From Solobacterium sp. (GTDB lineage: Bacteria > Bacillota_I > Bacilli_A > Erysipelotrichales > Erysipelotrichaceae), in contig JAILLA010000117.1 of NCBI GenBank assembly GCA_024693325.1, forward strand, positions 1 to 42,565: DNA of 42,565 nt. Direction: 5' to 3'. Position numbers and translations under genes: made by a program. The notes below the pieces were generated by a model, which saw only the letters and a program-made list of their open reading frames with translations, was not told where the DNA came from and did not search any database. This document shows, piece by piece, positions 34,667-42,565 of the stretch (within the stretch, counting starts at the first letter, position 1; each line of letters opens with the position of its first letter).

Positions 34667-35521
34667 ATGCATGTTATGAAATATCCTGATTATTCGGTAT
34701 TGATGTCGGTTTATCAAAAAGAAAAAGCGGAGCATCTGCGCACTGCTATGAACAGTATGTGGGAACAGACGGTCGTGACAAATGATTTTGTTTTGATCTG
34801 TGACGGAAAACTGACGGATGAACTCGACGAAGTGATCAGCGGGATGCTTTCAGCGCATCCCGATACGCTTCATGTGATCCGATTTGAAAAAAACCGCGGT
34901 CTCGGATACGCGCTGAAAACAGGAGTAATGGAATGCCGGAATGATATTATCGCGCGTATGGACAGTGATGATATTTCCAGACCGGAACGATGTGAAAAAG
35001 AGCTGCAGGTGCTGCTGGATCATCCCGAAATATCTATTGTCGGAAGTGTAATCGAGGAGTTTACGGAAATAGAGGAAGGATCGATGCGACCGATGTCGGT
35101 TACTTCAAAAAGGGTCGTGCCTGAGTTTCAGGAAAATATTATCAGCTTTGCAAAAACGAGAAATCCGTTTAATCATCCTTCCGTCATGTTCCGGAAAAAC
35201 GCTGTTGCGGATGCTGGAAACTATCAGGATGTCAGATACATGCAGGATTACTATCTCTGGACACACATGCTGATAAAAGGATACAAAGGATATAATATAC
35301 AGGAACCTCTTGTATGGATGCGGGCAGACAGCAGTCTTTATAAGAGAAGATCCGGAAAACTGTACCGGGATATCCAGATGAACCTGTTCCGCTATATGAG
35401 GGATCAGGGATTTATTACCAATACACAGTATCTGAAATCTGCTGTTATACGTACTGGCTCATCATTTGCGCCGAACTGGCTCAGAAAATTCCTGTTTCAG
35501 AAGATACTGCGAAAACATTGA
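34667..35521 (+). CDS. Glycosyltransferase family 2
   Basis: The 284-residue protein has a GT-A fold: YSVLMSVYQKEKAEHLRTAMNSMWEQT at the N-terminus, the nucleotide-binding RFEKNRGLGYALKTG, and the metal-binding DxD in ARMDSDDIS. It is a soluble or peripheral transferase with a basic C-terminus (LRKFLFQKILRKH) that may touch the membrane. It adds a sugar to the lipid-linked repeat unit; donor and linkage are unknown. GAGG lies about seven bases before the chosen ATG; a second ATG three codons on is possible. Confidence 0.9.
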   Translation: MHVMKYPDYSVLMSVYQKEKAEHLRTAMNSMWEQTVVTNDFVLICDGKLTDELDEVISGMLSAHPDTLHVIRFEKNRGLGYALKTGVMECRNDIIARMDSDDISRPERCEKELQVLLDHPEISIVGSVIEEFTEIEEGSMRPMSVTSKRVVPEFQENIISFAKTRNPFNHPSVMFRKNAVADAGNYQDVRYMQDYYLWTHMLIKGYKGYNIQEPLVWMRADSSLYKRRSGKLYRDIQMNLFRYMRDQGFITNTQYLKSAVIRTGSSFAPNWLRKFLFQKILRKH

Positions 35522-35554
35522 TTCTGTATTTCTGAAAAGAAAGGAGGCAGTAAT

Positions 35555-38008
35555 ATGGGCTTTGAACAAACAATCAATCAGCAGCTGAATAAGTATCCCA
35601 AAATAAAAAAAGGAATCAAACGGATCTATCAGACCGTAAATTATGCTGTTTCAAAAAAAAGGAAATATGAAGGGAATATCCTGCGTGTATCACCCGAACA
35701 GCAGAGTGAGTATTTTTTCGGCTATTATGACAAAAGTCCTGAAGATGCTGCGGGAAGATACGTGCTTTGCTTGAAAGCAGAAAACACATGGACGGAAACT
35801 GCTCCGGCAGAACCTGCGGAGATCATTCTGATCGATACGGCAAAAAAAACAGATGATCCTGATAGGGTCAGAACGATCGCATCAACACATACGTGGAATG
35901 TCCAGCAAGGCTGCATGATGCAGTGGCTTGGTCCTGATTATAAAAACAGGATTATTTATAACGACTGCCGGAACGGTAAGTACTGTTCCGTTATCCTGGA
36001 TGTTTTCAGCGGTGAGGAAAGAGTGCTTTCCATGCCTGTTTACAGCGTCAGTAAAGACGGCAGTTTTGCTTTGACGCTGGATTTTTCCCGTCTGCACAGA
36101 CTGCGTCCGGGTTATGGCTACAGCAATATCGAAGAGAGCACAAAAGATCAGAAACTGCCTGATACTGCGGCAATCTGGAAAATTGACCTGATCATGGATA
36201 CAGCTGAACCGCTGCTGAAATATACAGACTTTTCTTCCTTTGAACCGAGAAAGGAAATGGAAGGTGCCGAGCATAAAGTCAACCACATCATGATCAGTCC
36301 GAACGGAAAACGCTTTATGGTACTGCACCGCTGGCTGAAAGGGGAAAGAAAGTATACGCGTCTTGTTACGGTCAATGTTGACGGAACAGATATGTACAAT
36401 CTTTCTGATGATGATATGGTTTCTCATTGCTGGTGGCAGGATGATGAAACGATCATTGCGTTTGAAAACAAAAAAGGAAGCGGTGCGGGTTATTACCGGA
36501 TGAAGGATCATACGCAGGAATACCGGCGTCTTTGGCCCCATATCAGCAGTGACGGGCATCCCAGTGTCAATCCTGACGGCAGACTGGTCGTTACGGATAC
36601 CTATCCTGACAGAAACCGGATGTCAGTATTGAAAGTCCTGAATGAGGATTTCAATGTTGTTATCGCAAAAGTGTTCGCACCATTCAAATATGACAATGAT
36701 ACCAGATGTGATCTGCATCCCAGGTGGAGCCGGGACGGCAAAAAGATATACTTTGACGGTGTTTTTGAGGGGCACAGAGGTCTGTACGCCGTGCCTCTGG
36801 ACGGGATCCGCTTTGCCTACAGTGACACGACCGGAACCAGGTTTGAAAGGTCTGGGACTGACAGGATCCGCATTGTCTATGTCATGACATCCTGCAAAAA
36901 AGTCGGTCCGACCCAGCAGACATTAAATATTATCAAAAACCTGGACCAGACGGTATTTGAACCGTTCCTGATCACTCTTTATGATGAAGAACCCGACAGC
37001 AGGATGCGTGATTTCCTGCCATGGCTGTCTGCGCATTATCTGGTTAAGACAGGCAAAAGGGCAATTTTAACAGGACAGACCGGTGCGCTGAAGGAAAAAC
37101 TAAATGAACTTCATCCGGATATTGTTCATACTGTCGGTGTTTTCCCTGACTATGCGGTAAGCAGGATCGGCAAATATGTCCAGATCCATACTTTGAGAAA
37201 TTACATCTATGATGACTATCCGGCAAAATTCGGGAAAGTCAAAGGAAGTATTCTGGCAGGACTTCAGCTGTACGCAATGAAGAACAGCGATAAAGCTGTT
37301 GCCTGCTCGGAAAGCCTGAGCAGGATATATGAAGATAAGCTTGGTATGCACTTTGATTATATTCGCAACGGCGTGGATGTTGACCAGTATACCATTGCGG
37401 ATGCGGAAGAGAAAAAGGAACTGAGGGAAAAACTGGACCTTCCGGCGGATGCATTTATCTATATTTATACAGGTCAGTTTATTGAAAGAAAGAACATCCC
37501 GTTCCTTCTGAAGCATTATGTCAGACAATTTGGCGATGATCCTGATGCATACATGGTACTGCTGGGAGACGGTGATCAGCTGTCAGAAATCAAACAGCTT
37601 TACCGGAATAACAGCAGACTGGATTTCCGCGGAAATGTATCCAATGTCGACGAATACCTGAAGGCAAGTGACGTATATGTATCCGCCAGCAGGTCAGAAG
37701 GTCTTCCCAACGGTGTTCTGGAAGCGATGGCTTCGGGAATCCCGGTCGTCATCTCTGACATAGAACAGCATAAGGAGATCTTTGAGGCGGATGAAAGAAT
37801 CGGATATCTGTTCTGTTTGAAGGACGGGGATGATCTGATCGACAAGCTTAAGATGATCTGTGAACCGGGAAAAGCTTCTGAAGCAGGAAGAATTGCATAT
37901 GAAACGGCACACAATTGTTTCAGTGCCCCGGGTATGAGCGCGAAGTATCAGGAAGTATACAGAAGTCTGGTGAAGGAGGATGGAAAAAATGGCAAAAACA
38001 ATAAATGA
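35555..38008 (+). CDS. Beta-propeller-like domain fused to a GT4 glycosyltransferase
   Basis: This single 817-residue frame has two parts. Residues about 35-425 form repeated strands of beta-propeller type (SEYFFGYYDKSPED; VNHIMISPNGKRFMVLHRW; VSHCWWQDDETIIAFENK; DGHPSVNPDGRLVVTDTYPD; DLHPRWSRDGKKIYFDG), like TolB or oligogalacturonate-lyase propellers. Residues about 435-810 are a GT-B glycosyltransferase of family 4, with the EX7E motif in SEGLPNGVLEAM near 715-723. There is no signal peptide. The transferase uses a sugar nucleotide; the propeller may bind the growing glycan or a protein partner. AAAGGAGG precedes the start. It overlaps the next gene by 20 bases. Confidence 0.87.
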   Translation: MGFEQTINQQLNKYPKIKKGIKRIYQTVNYAVSKKRKYEGNILRVSPEQQSEYFFGYYDKSPEDAAGRYVLCLKAENTWTETAPAEPAEIILIDTAKKTDDPDRVRTIASTHTWNVQQGCMMQWLGPDYKNRIIYNDCRNGKYCSVILDVFSGEERVLSMPVYSVSKDGSFALTLDFSRLHRLRPGYGYSNIEESTKDQKLPDTAAIWKIDLIMDTAEPLLKYTDFSSFEPRKEMEGAEHKVNHIMISPNGKRFMVLHRWLKGERKYTRLVTVNVDGTDMYNLSDDDMVSHCWWQDDETIIAFENKKGSGAGYYRMKDHTQEYRRLWPHISSDGHPSVNPDGRLVVTDTYPDRNRMSVLKVLNEDFNVVIAKVFAPFKYDNDTRCDLHPRWSRDGKKIYFDGVFEGHRGLYAVPLDGIRFAYSDTTGTRFERSGTDRIRIVYVMTSCKKVGPTQQTLNIIKNLDQTVFEPFLITLYDEEPDSRMRDFLPWLSAHYLVKTGKRAILTGQTGALKEKLNELHPDIVHTVGVFPDYAVSRIGKYVQIHTLRNYIYDDYPAKFGKVKGSILAGLQLYAMKNSDKAVACSESLSRIYEDKLGMHFDYIRNGVDVDQYTIADAEEKKELREKLDLPADAFIYIYTGQFIERKNIPFLLKHYVRQFGDDPDAYMVLLGDGDQLSEIKQLYRNNSRLDFRGNVSNVDEYLKASDVYVSASRSEGLPNGVLEAMASGIPVVISDIEQHKEIFEADERIGYLFCLKDGDDLIDKLKMICEPGKASEAGRIAYETAHNCFSAPGMSAKYQEVYRSLVKEDGKNGKNNK

Positions 38009-38906
38009 TTTTCTGCGGAATCCTGCGCTTCTGTTTATTTCCCTCGGGCATAAGGGATTGTTTCATAACATGGATGATGAGACTTACCTGAAAATTGCCT
38101 ACCGCTCTAAATTGGGAAAGAAACTGGATCTCGAAAATCCTGTCAGCTACAACGAAAAACTGCAGTGGCTGAAGCTGTATGACAGAAGGCCTGAATATAC
38201 TGCAATGGTGGATAAATATGAAGCCAAAAAGATCGCTGCTGCGCTGATCGGGGAAGAATACATTATTCCCACACTGGGAGTATGGGACAGGTTCGAGGAG
38301 ATCGATTTTGCTCAGCTTCCTGATCAGTTTGTACTGAAGTGCACACATGACAGCGGAGGTCTTGTCATCTGCAAAGATAAGAACAGTTTTGACAAAGCTG
38401 CAGCTCAGCAGAAAATAACCAGATGCCTTTCGCATAACTTTTTCTGGGGCCAGAGAGAATGGCCGTATAAGAATATCCGGCCGCGGATCATTGCAGAGCA
38501 GTATATGGAGGACGCTGCTACAAAAGACCTGCGGGACTATAAATTCTTCGCGTTTAACGGTGATGTCAAAGCGCTGTTTATTGCAACAGAACGTGCAGCC
38601 GAAGCAGAAACGAAATTTGATTTCTTTGATGCTGATTTCAACCATCTTCCCTTTACTAACGGACATCCGAATGCTGAGGTCCCGCCGTCCAAACCGGAAT
38701 GTTTTGAAGAGATGAAAGATCTGGCCGCAAAACTGTCTGCCGGTCTTCCGCAGATCCGGATCGATCTGTATGAAGTGAACGGAAAAGTTTATTTCGGTGA
38801 GTTCACGTTCTTTCATTGGAGCGGTTTCCAGCCGTTTGTACCGGAAAAATGGGACTATATATTCGGTGGCTGGATCGATTTGCCGCAGAAGCATACAAAG
38901 GGCTGA
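37989..38906 (+). CDS. TupA-like ATP-grasp protein (copy 1)
   Basis: The 305-residue protein belongs to the TupA-like ATP-grasp family, named after the Bacillus halodurans protein needed for teichuronopeptide of the wall. Markers are LDLENPVSYNEKLQWLKLYDRRPEYTAMVDKY, QFVLKCTHDSGG, the REWPYK block and the end YFGEFTFFHWSGFQPF. A second copy lies 3.4 kb downstream. The family is thought to ligate carboxylates and amines of wall polymers, but a reaction has not been shown for most members. The ATG at 37989 is chosen because AAGGAGG directly precedes an ATG nine bases earlier, which places this one at proper spacing. Confidence 0.88.
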   Translation: MAKTINDFLRNPALLFISLGHKGLFHNMDDETYLKIAYRSKLGKKLDLENPVSYNEKLQWLKLYDRRPEYTAMVDKYEAKKIAAALIGEEYIIPTLGVWDRFEEIDFAQLPDQFVLKCTHDSGGLVICKDKNSFDKAAAQQKITRCLSHNFFWGQREWPYKNIRPRIIAEQYMEDAATKDLRDYKFFAFNGDVKALFIATERAAEAETKFDFFDADFNHLPFTNGHPNAEVPPSKPECFEEMKDLAAKLSAGLPQIRIDLYEVNGKVYFGEFTFFHWSGFQPFVPEKWDYIFGGWIDLPQKHTKG

Positions 38907-38909
38907 AGT

Positions 38910-39992
38910 ATGAAGATCACAATGTTTATCGGAAGTCTGTACGGCGGCGGAGCAGAACGTGTGACCTGCAGTCTTGCCGGCTATCTTGCGGAAAAGGGAC
39001 ACGATGTTGAGATCCTGACGATGTCGGAAACAAAGGATGCCTATGACCTTGATGAGCGGGTTTCCGTAAAAACCCTGCTGTCTTTGAAAGAGCGCAGAAA
39101 TACGGTTTTCAACAATCTCATCCGTTTCCCGAAGTTTTGGAAATATCTGCGCACAGCAAAGAATGACCTGTATATAGTGATGCTGCCGAAAACGACGATC
39201 ATGCTGCTGATGTTCCGCTGGATGACAAAGGCAAAAGTCGTTGCGGCGGAAAGGGTAGACCCCGGATCATATACTGGCATGAAAGCGACAATGCTGAAAA
39301 AACTTGCGCACAGGGCTGATGGTTTTGTATTTCAGACAGAGGATGCAATGAAGTGGTATGGGAACACTGTTTCAAATCTGAAAACAACAGTCATTCCGAA
39401 TGCTGTTAATAAAGAGTTTATCCGGCCATTTTATACCGGGGAAAAAAGAAAAGTGATTGCTGCTGCCGGCAGGCTGAATGCACAGAAAAACTTCACGCTA
39501 CTCATCAATGCATTTGCAAAGATCGCTTCAGAAGTTCCGGATTACAGACTGGTTATCTACGGAGAAGGTGAAAAACGGATTGAACTGGAAGCCCTGATCA
39601 GATCACATGGTCTGGAAGACAGGGCAGCTCTTCCGGGAAACATCAAAAATATAGCGGAAGAAATGCAACAGAATGATATGTTTGTTCTTTCTTCGGATTT
39701 TGAAGGGATGCCGAATGCGCTGATGGAAGCGATGGCTCTTGGACTTGCATGTGTTTCTACAGACTGTCCTTGCGGCGGACCGGCTTACCTGATTAGGAAT
39801 GATATCAACGGAATACTGGTGCCTGTAAATGATGAAGGCAGAATGGCGGAAGCTATGAAGGGTCTGCTGAAAGATCCTGAGAAACTCAGAAGCATCGGCA
39901 GGAATGCGTATCAGATCAGCAGTGAATTGACACCTGAGAGAATTTATGGCAGATGGGAAGAATTTCTGGTGGATGTATTAAAAGGTTCATGA
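38910..39992 (+). CDS. Glycosyltransferase family 4
   Basis: The 360-residue GT-B enzyme begins with MFIGSLYGGGAERV, the usual N-terminal glycine loop of this group. AAAGRLNAQKNFTLLI and VIYGEGEKR follow, and the EX7E motif is in FEGMPNALMEAM near residues 265-273. It resembles GalNAc- and Glc-type capsular transferases. It transfers a hexose or hexosamine from a sugar nucleotide to the lipid-linked repeat unit with retained anomeric configuration. It begins three bases after the TupA-like stop codon, so these two are cotranscribed. Donor sugar unknown. Confidence 0.92.
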   Translation: MKITMFIGSLYGGGAERVTCSLAGYLAEKGHDVEILTMSETKDAYDLDERVSVKTLLSLKERRNTVFNNLIRFPKFWKYLRTAKNDLYIVMLPKTTIMLLMFRWMTKAKVVAAERVDPGSYTGMKATMLKKLAHRADGFVFQTEDAMKWYGNTVSNLKTTVIPNAVNKEFIRPFYTGEKRKVIAAAGRLNAQKNFTLLINAFAKIASEVPDYRLVIYGEGEKRIELEALIRSHGLEDRAALPGNIKNIAEEMQQNDMFVLSSDFEGMPNALMEAMALGLACVSTDCPCGGPAYLIRNDINGILVPVNDEGRMAEAMKGLLKDPEKLRSIGRNAYQISSELTPERIYGRWEEFLVDVLKGS

Positions 39993-40010
39993 AGAGATAA
40001 AGTAAGATAG

Positions 40011-40016
40011 TATAAT
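40011..40016 (+). promoter_or_regulatory. Possible internal -10 before the polymerase gene
   Basis: There is a perfect TATAAT 28 bases before the wzy start, but no good -35 is visible. It may be a weak internal promoter in the second polysaccharide unit, or chance in an AT-rich gap. Confidence 0.25.
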
Positions 40017-40043
40017 TGTTGAAACCGGCAGAGGGCAATACGG

Positions 40044-41369
40044 ATGAGTGAACAGAACAGTAAAAGCGGATTGAACAGAATACTGAACGGATTGGTAGCG
40101 GAACGTTATAATCTGTATTTTTACTGTGCCGTATACATGCTTAATCACATCCTGGAATACTATACCGGAATTTATCTAAGGCCGCTTTTTCTGGCCAGTT
40201 ATCTCTGGACACTGATCATCTTTATTTATCACTCGTTTGTAACGAAAAAATATATTACAGGCACCGTGTACAGATGGGCATATGTGTTTTTGATGATCAA
40301 TATGATCTCAACATTTATGTACCGCGCTAACTGGCGTTTCAGTGTGCTCCAGGATTTTGCAATCCTGATCCAGTATATTTTTGTCTTTTATTCAGCCTTT
40401 CTCTCATCTGATACACAGAAGGAACATGCCAGGGTCTATCAGCTGATCAAATGGTTTAATCTTCTTATCGTATTTGTTTCAGCTGCGAGCGTAATTGCTG
40501 TGCTGACGGATTCACCACTGATCTCAATGCAGGGAAAAGTGGCCAAAACAGGCCGGCAGAGAGGCTTCTATAATGAAACCAATGAAGGCGCATATTATGC
40601 ATACACTTCTATCATGTTCTCGGCATATCTGCTGTATGACAAATTCAAAAAACAGGATCATGTCCGCAGGTATGGAATTCTGTTTCTGATCAATCTGGCA
40701 GTACAGTGTGTGATGATCCTCCTGACTGGGTCAAGGACACTGATGCTGCTGATGGTGATGACAGTGATGTATGCCGTATATTTATTTATTAAAAATATGC
40801 ACGTACCGATACCGCGCAGATTCAAACCGCTTATTGCAAGTGCTTTAATCGTATTGGCATATGTGCTTTTGTTTACAAAATACGGGCCTAACCGTAATAT
40901 CTATTATTATTTGCAGAAGTATCCTGATCTGTTTTCGGGAGAATCCAGAGATCTTCCGAAGCTGCTGAACAAAATGACATCCGGCAGATACTATTTATGG
41001 AAATCCAGTATCGAAGTATGGCTGAAAAGTCCGCTGCTGGGGTATGGCCTGAAAAGTGCGGGATTCACTTATGAGGTATACCGCGGTATGTCAAACAGTC
41101 ATAATGTGATCGTTAATACACTGCTGTTCTCAGGTCTGGCAGGAATGTCAGCTCTTGTAATGTATGTAAAGAGTTTACTGAAGATAGTACGTAAAAATAT
41201 TGATTACAGAGATGCAATCATCAAACATTACGTAATGGGATCCTGTTTTGTGGCCATGCTGGAAGTTGCGCTTCTATATAACGGAAAAGCACTTTGTGCA
41301 ATCTGCTGGGCGCTGACCGGTTATATCTGCCTGCAGGACAAGAACTGGGATGCTGCGGATCAGCAATGA
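40044..41369 (+). CDS. wzy: Polysaccharide polymerase (Wzy/O-antigen ligase-like membrane protein)
   Basis: The 441-residue protein has about eleven to twelve hydrophobic segments. It also has the O-antigen ligase-like signature: LTGSRTLMLLM, then a large outer loop with TSGRYYLWKSSIEVWLKSPLLGYG, and SHNVIVNTLLFSG. Wzy joins flipped repeat units outside the membrane into the polymer. The sequence of such proteins is variable, so the class is clear but the linkage is not. AGAGGG precedes the start. Confidence 0.9.
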   Translation: MSEQNSKSGLNRILNGLVAERYNLYFYCAVYMLNHILEYYTGIYLRPLFLASYLWTLIIFIYHSFVTKKYITGTVYRWAYVFLMINMISTFMYRANWRFSVLQDFAILIQYIFVFYSAFLSSDTQKEHARVYQLIKWFNLLIVFVSAASVIAVLTDSPLISMQGKVAKTGRQRGFYNETNEGAYYAYTSIMFSAYLLYDKFKKQDHVRRYGILFLINLAVQCVMILLTGSRTLMLLMVMTVMYAVYLFIKNMHVPIPRRFKPLIASALIVLAYVLLFTKYGPNRNIYYYLQKYPDLFSGESRDLPKLLNKMTSGRYYLWKSSIEVWLKSPLLGYGLKSAGFTYEVYRGMSNSHNVIVNTLLFSGLAGMSALVMYVKSLLKIVRKNIDYRDAIIKHYVMGSCFVAMLEVALLYNGKALCAICWALTGYICLQDKNWDAADQQ

Positions 41370-41381
41370 ACGGAGGAAATC

Positions 41382-42287
41382 ATGGAGCTTACAGCGAAAA
41401 AGATAGTGTATTACATGGATAAAGCAGGTTTGTTGAGAGCATTGCCTGATGAACCATATCTGAAACTTAAATTCCGGGTAAGTATCGGTAAAGAACTGGA
41501 TCTTGAAAATCCGCTTACGTTCAATGAAAAGATGCAGTGGCTGAAACTGTACGACAGAAGACCGGAATACAGGATCATGGCTGACAAGTACAGGGTCAGA
41601 GAATATATTGCCGGGAAGATCGGTGAAAAATACCTGGTCCCTTCACTTGGTGTATGGGATGATCCGGATGATATTGATTTTGATATGCTGCCGGATAAAT
41701 TTGTCCTGAAATGCAATCATACTTCAGGACTGGGCGTCTGTATCTGCGGTGACAGAAGCAGATTGGATCAGAAAGCGGTGATCAGAGAACTGAAAAAAGG
41801 AATGGCACATGATTATTATGTCCGCGGCAGAGAATGGCCTTATAAGGATATGCCCCGCAAGATCATCGGAGAACAGTATTTGGAAGATGCTCCGGGCAAA
41901 GGAAATCTGACTGATTACAAGATCCATTGTTACGGGGGACAGCCCAGATCTGTCCAGGTCATGAGCAACCGTTTCGGTGAAGGCGGCATGATAAGTGACT
42001 ACTATGATTCAGTGACCTGGGAAAAACTGGATATGAGAAGAGGTACTTACAGGAATGACAGTCATGTTCATGAAAGACCGGATGAACTTCCGGAACTCTT
42101 GGAACTTGCTGAAATACTGTCCAAGGATATCCCTTATCTTCGTACTGATTTCTATATCGTTGATCATAAGATTTATTTTGGTGAACTGACGTTATTTCCG
42201 GCATCCGGATTTAATCCATTTAACCCCGAGAAGTATGACTATCTGTTCGGCAGCTGGATCACTCTTCCGGATCATAAAACGATTTAG
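41382..42287 (+). CDS. TupA-like ATP-grasp protein (copy 2)
   Basis: The 301-residue protein is a paralog of the TupA-like protein upstream, with shared LDLENPLTFNEKMQWLKLYDRRPEY, FVLKCNHTSG, REWPYK and YFGELTLFPASGFNPFNPEKYDYLFGSW. Outside these blocks it differs enough that another substrate is likely. It carries a 40-residue stretch (YGGQPRSVQVMSNRFGEGGMISDYYDSV) typical of the family. It is the last gene before a strong terminator. GGAGGAAATC precedes the start. In context it may attach an amino acid to a uronic acid of the polymer (inference). Confidence 0.88.
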   Translation: MELTAKKIVYYMDKAGLLRALPDEPYLKLKFRVSIGKELDLENPLTFNEKMQWLKLYDRRPEYRIMADKYRVREYIAGKIGEKYLVPSLGVWDDPDDIDFDMLPDKFVLKCNHTSGLGVCICGDRSRLDQKAVIRELKKGMAHDYYVRGREWPYKDMPRKIIGEQYLEDAPGKGNLTDYKIHCYGGQPRSVQVMSNRFGEGGMISDYYDSVTWEKLDMRRGTYRNDSHVHERPDELPELLELAEILSKDIPYLRTDFYIVDHKIYFGELTLFPASGFNPFNPEKYDYLFGSWITLPDHKTI

Positions 42288-42299
42288 ACCGCTGACAGG

Positions 42300-42328
42300 G
42301 CAGGCATTGAAAGATGTCTGCATTTTTT
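42300..42328 (+). terminator. Terminator of the second polysaccharide unit
   Basis: GCAGGCAT (42300-42307) and ATGTCTGC (42314-42321) pair with one wobble around a six-base loop, followed by ATTTTTTG. It separates the TupA-like gene from ugd. Confidence 0.85.
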
Positions 42329-42441
42329 GCCTGACACAGAGATTATGTTTTATGCGTAGAAATGTACCATGACATGAAAAAATATGCAGAATTTGGGATA
42401 ACAATTTTGGTGCACCTCACTTGTCGCCTGAAAACTGCGAA

Positions 42442-42464
42442 ACAGGATGATAATCCTGTATAAT
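42442..42464 (+). promoter_or_regulatory. Inverted repeat abutting the -10 of ugd
   Basis: ACAGGAT (42442-42448) and ATCCTGT (42453-42459) are perfectly inverted around GATA. The last T is the first base of a perfect TATAAT (42459-42464), which starts about 34 bases before the ugd ATG. The -35 position is poor. The repeat could be a repressor operator or an activator site for ugd. Confidence 0.5.
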
Positions 42465-42497
42465 AAACTGGCAAAAAGAAATGAGGAAAGAAGGAAG

Positions 42498-42565
42498 ATG
42501 AAGATAGGTGTAGCAGGATTAGGATATGTAGGATTATCAAATGCGGTGCTTCTGGCACAGCATAA
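42498..42565 (+). CDS. ugd: UDP-glucose 6-dehydrogenase, N-terminus (truncated by window edge)
   Basis: The visible 22 residues begin MKIGVAGLGYVGLSNAVLLA, the NAD-binding glycine loop of the UDP-glucose/GDP-mannose dehydrogenase family. The NAVLLAQH form is that of UDP-glucose dehydrogenases of the Ugd type. The enzyme oxidises UDP-glucose to UDP-glucuronate, the substrate of the UDP-glucuronate 4-epimerase at the start of the locus. GAGGAAAGAAGGAAG lies before the ATG. Family specificity cannot be fully settled from 22 residues. Confidence 0.8.
   Translation, partial: MKIGVAGLGYVGLSNAVLLAQH

Noticed and set aside
37920..39002. A 360-codon minus-strand open frame across the TupA-like gene
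   Set aside because: It is the shadow of strongly supported plus-strand genes, with no family motif and a Cys/Phe-rich composition typical of antisense frames.

Overview
This window looks like chromosomal DNA of a low-to-mid GC member of the Bacillota, most likely an anaerobic gut or rumen type (Erysipelotrichia- or Clostridia-like). The signs are strong AGGAGG-type ribosome binding sites, sigma-A promoters, short intergenic terminators, a folT gene under a THF riboswitch, paired U32 tRNA-hydroxylation proteins, a teichoic-acid-type glycerophosphotransferase and an outer-membrane-free wall polysaccharide locus. The assignment is inference from gene content. I saw no tRNA, rRNA, insertion sequence, phage gene or CRISPR array.

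Layout. (1) 1-4.5 kb: the tail of an unidentified gene, then minus-strand housekeeping genes: an HD hydrolase with a zinc-dependent phospholipase C-like protein, a YggS-type PLP protein with a PLP aminotransferase, and a folate ECF S-component (FolT) behind a clear promoter and THF riboswitch. (2) 4.5-8.1 kb: a tight plus-strand operon for RNA modification: two U32 proteins (TrhP1/TrhP2-like) and two SpoU/TrmH methyltransferases. (3) 8.1-21.2 kb: carbohydrate catabolism. An AraC regulator is divergent from a GPH sugar symporter, a GH78 alpha-L-rhamnosidase and a large GH3 glucosidase fused to an HSL-type esterase. These are followed by a GH1 6-phospho-beta-glucosidase and a membrane-anchored, multidomain GH9 glucanase on the other strand. 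(4) 21.3-42.6 kb: envelope polysaccharide biosynthesis. It starts with a DUF6056-type polytopic membrane protein and UDP-galactopyranose mutase, continues with a long plus-strand gene set, and ends in the start of UDP-glucose dehydrogenase.

The polysaccharide locus has a complete Wzx/Wzy set: initiating phosphoglycosyltransferase, three glycosyltransferases, flippase and polymerase. It also has nucleotide-sugar enzymes (UDP-Galf, UDP-GlcA, UDP-GalA), CDP-glycerol-type enzymes (TagD-like and TagB-like), and five ATP-grasp proteins of three kinds plus a GNAT acetyltransferase. The five ATP-grasp genes are the most unusual feature. With the uronic-acid enzymes they suggest a wall polymer whose carboxyl groups are amidated with amino acids or peptides, as in teichuronopeptide. 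One glycosyltransferase is fused to an N-terminal beta-propeller-like domain.

The locus seems to be transcribed in at least three units: epimerase through TagD-like (about 24.6-33.1 kb), sugar transferase through the second TupA-like gene (33.2-42.3 kb, ending at a good terminator), and ugd from its own upstream region. A 12-bp perfect inverted repeat encloses the region just upstream of the first unit, including a TATAAT box. It is a candidate, but unproven, invertible or structured control element.
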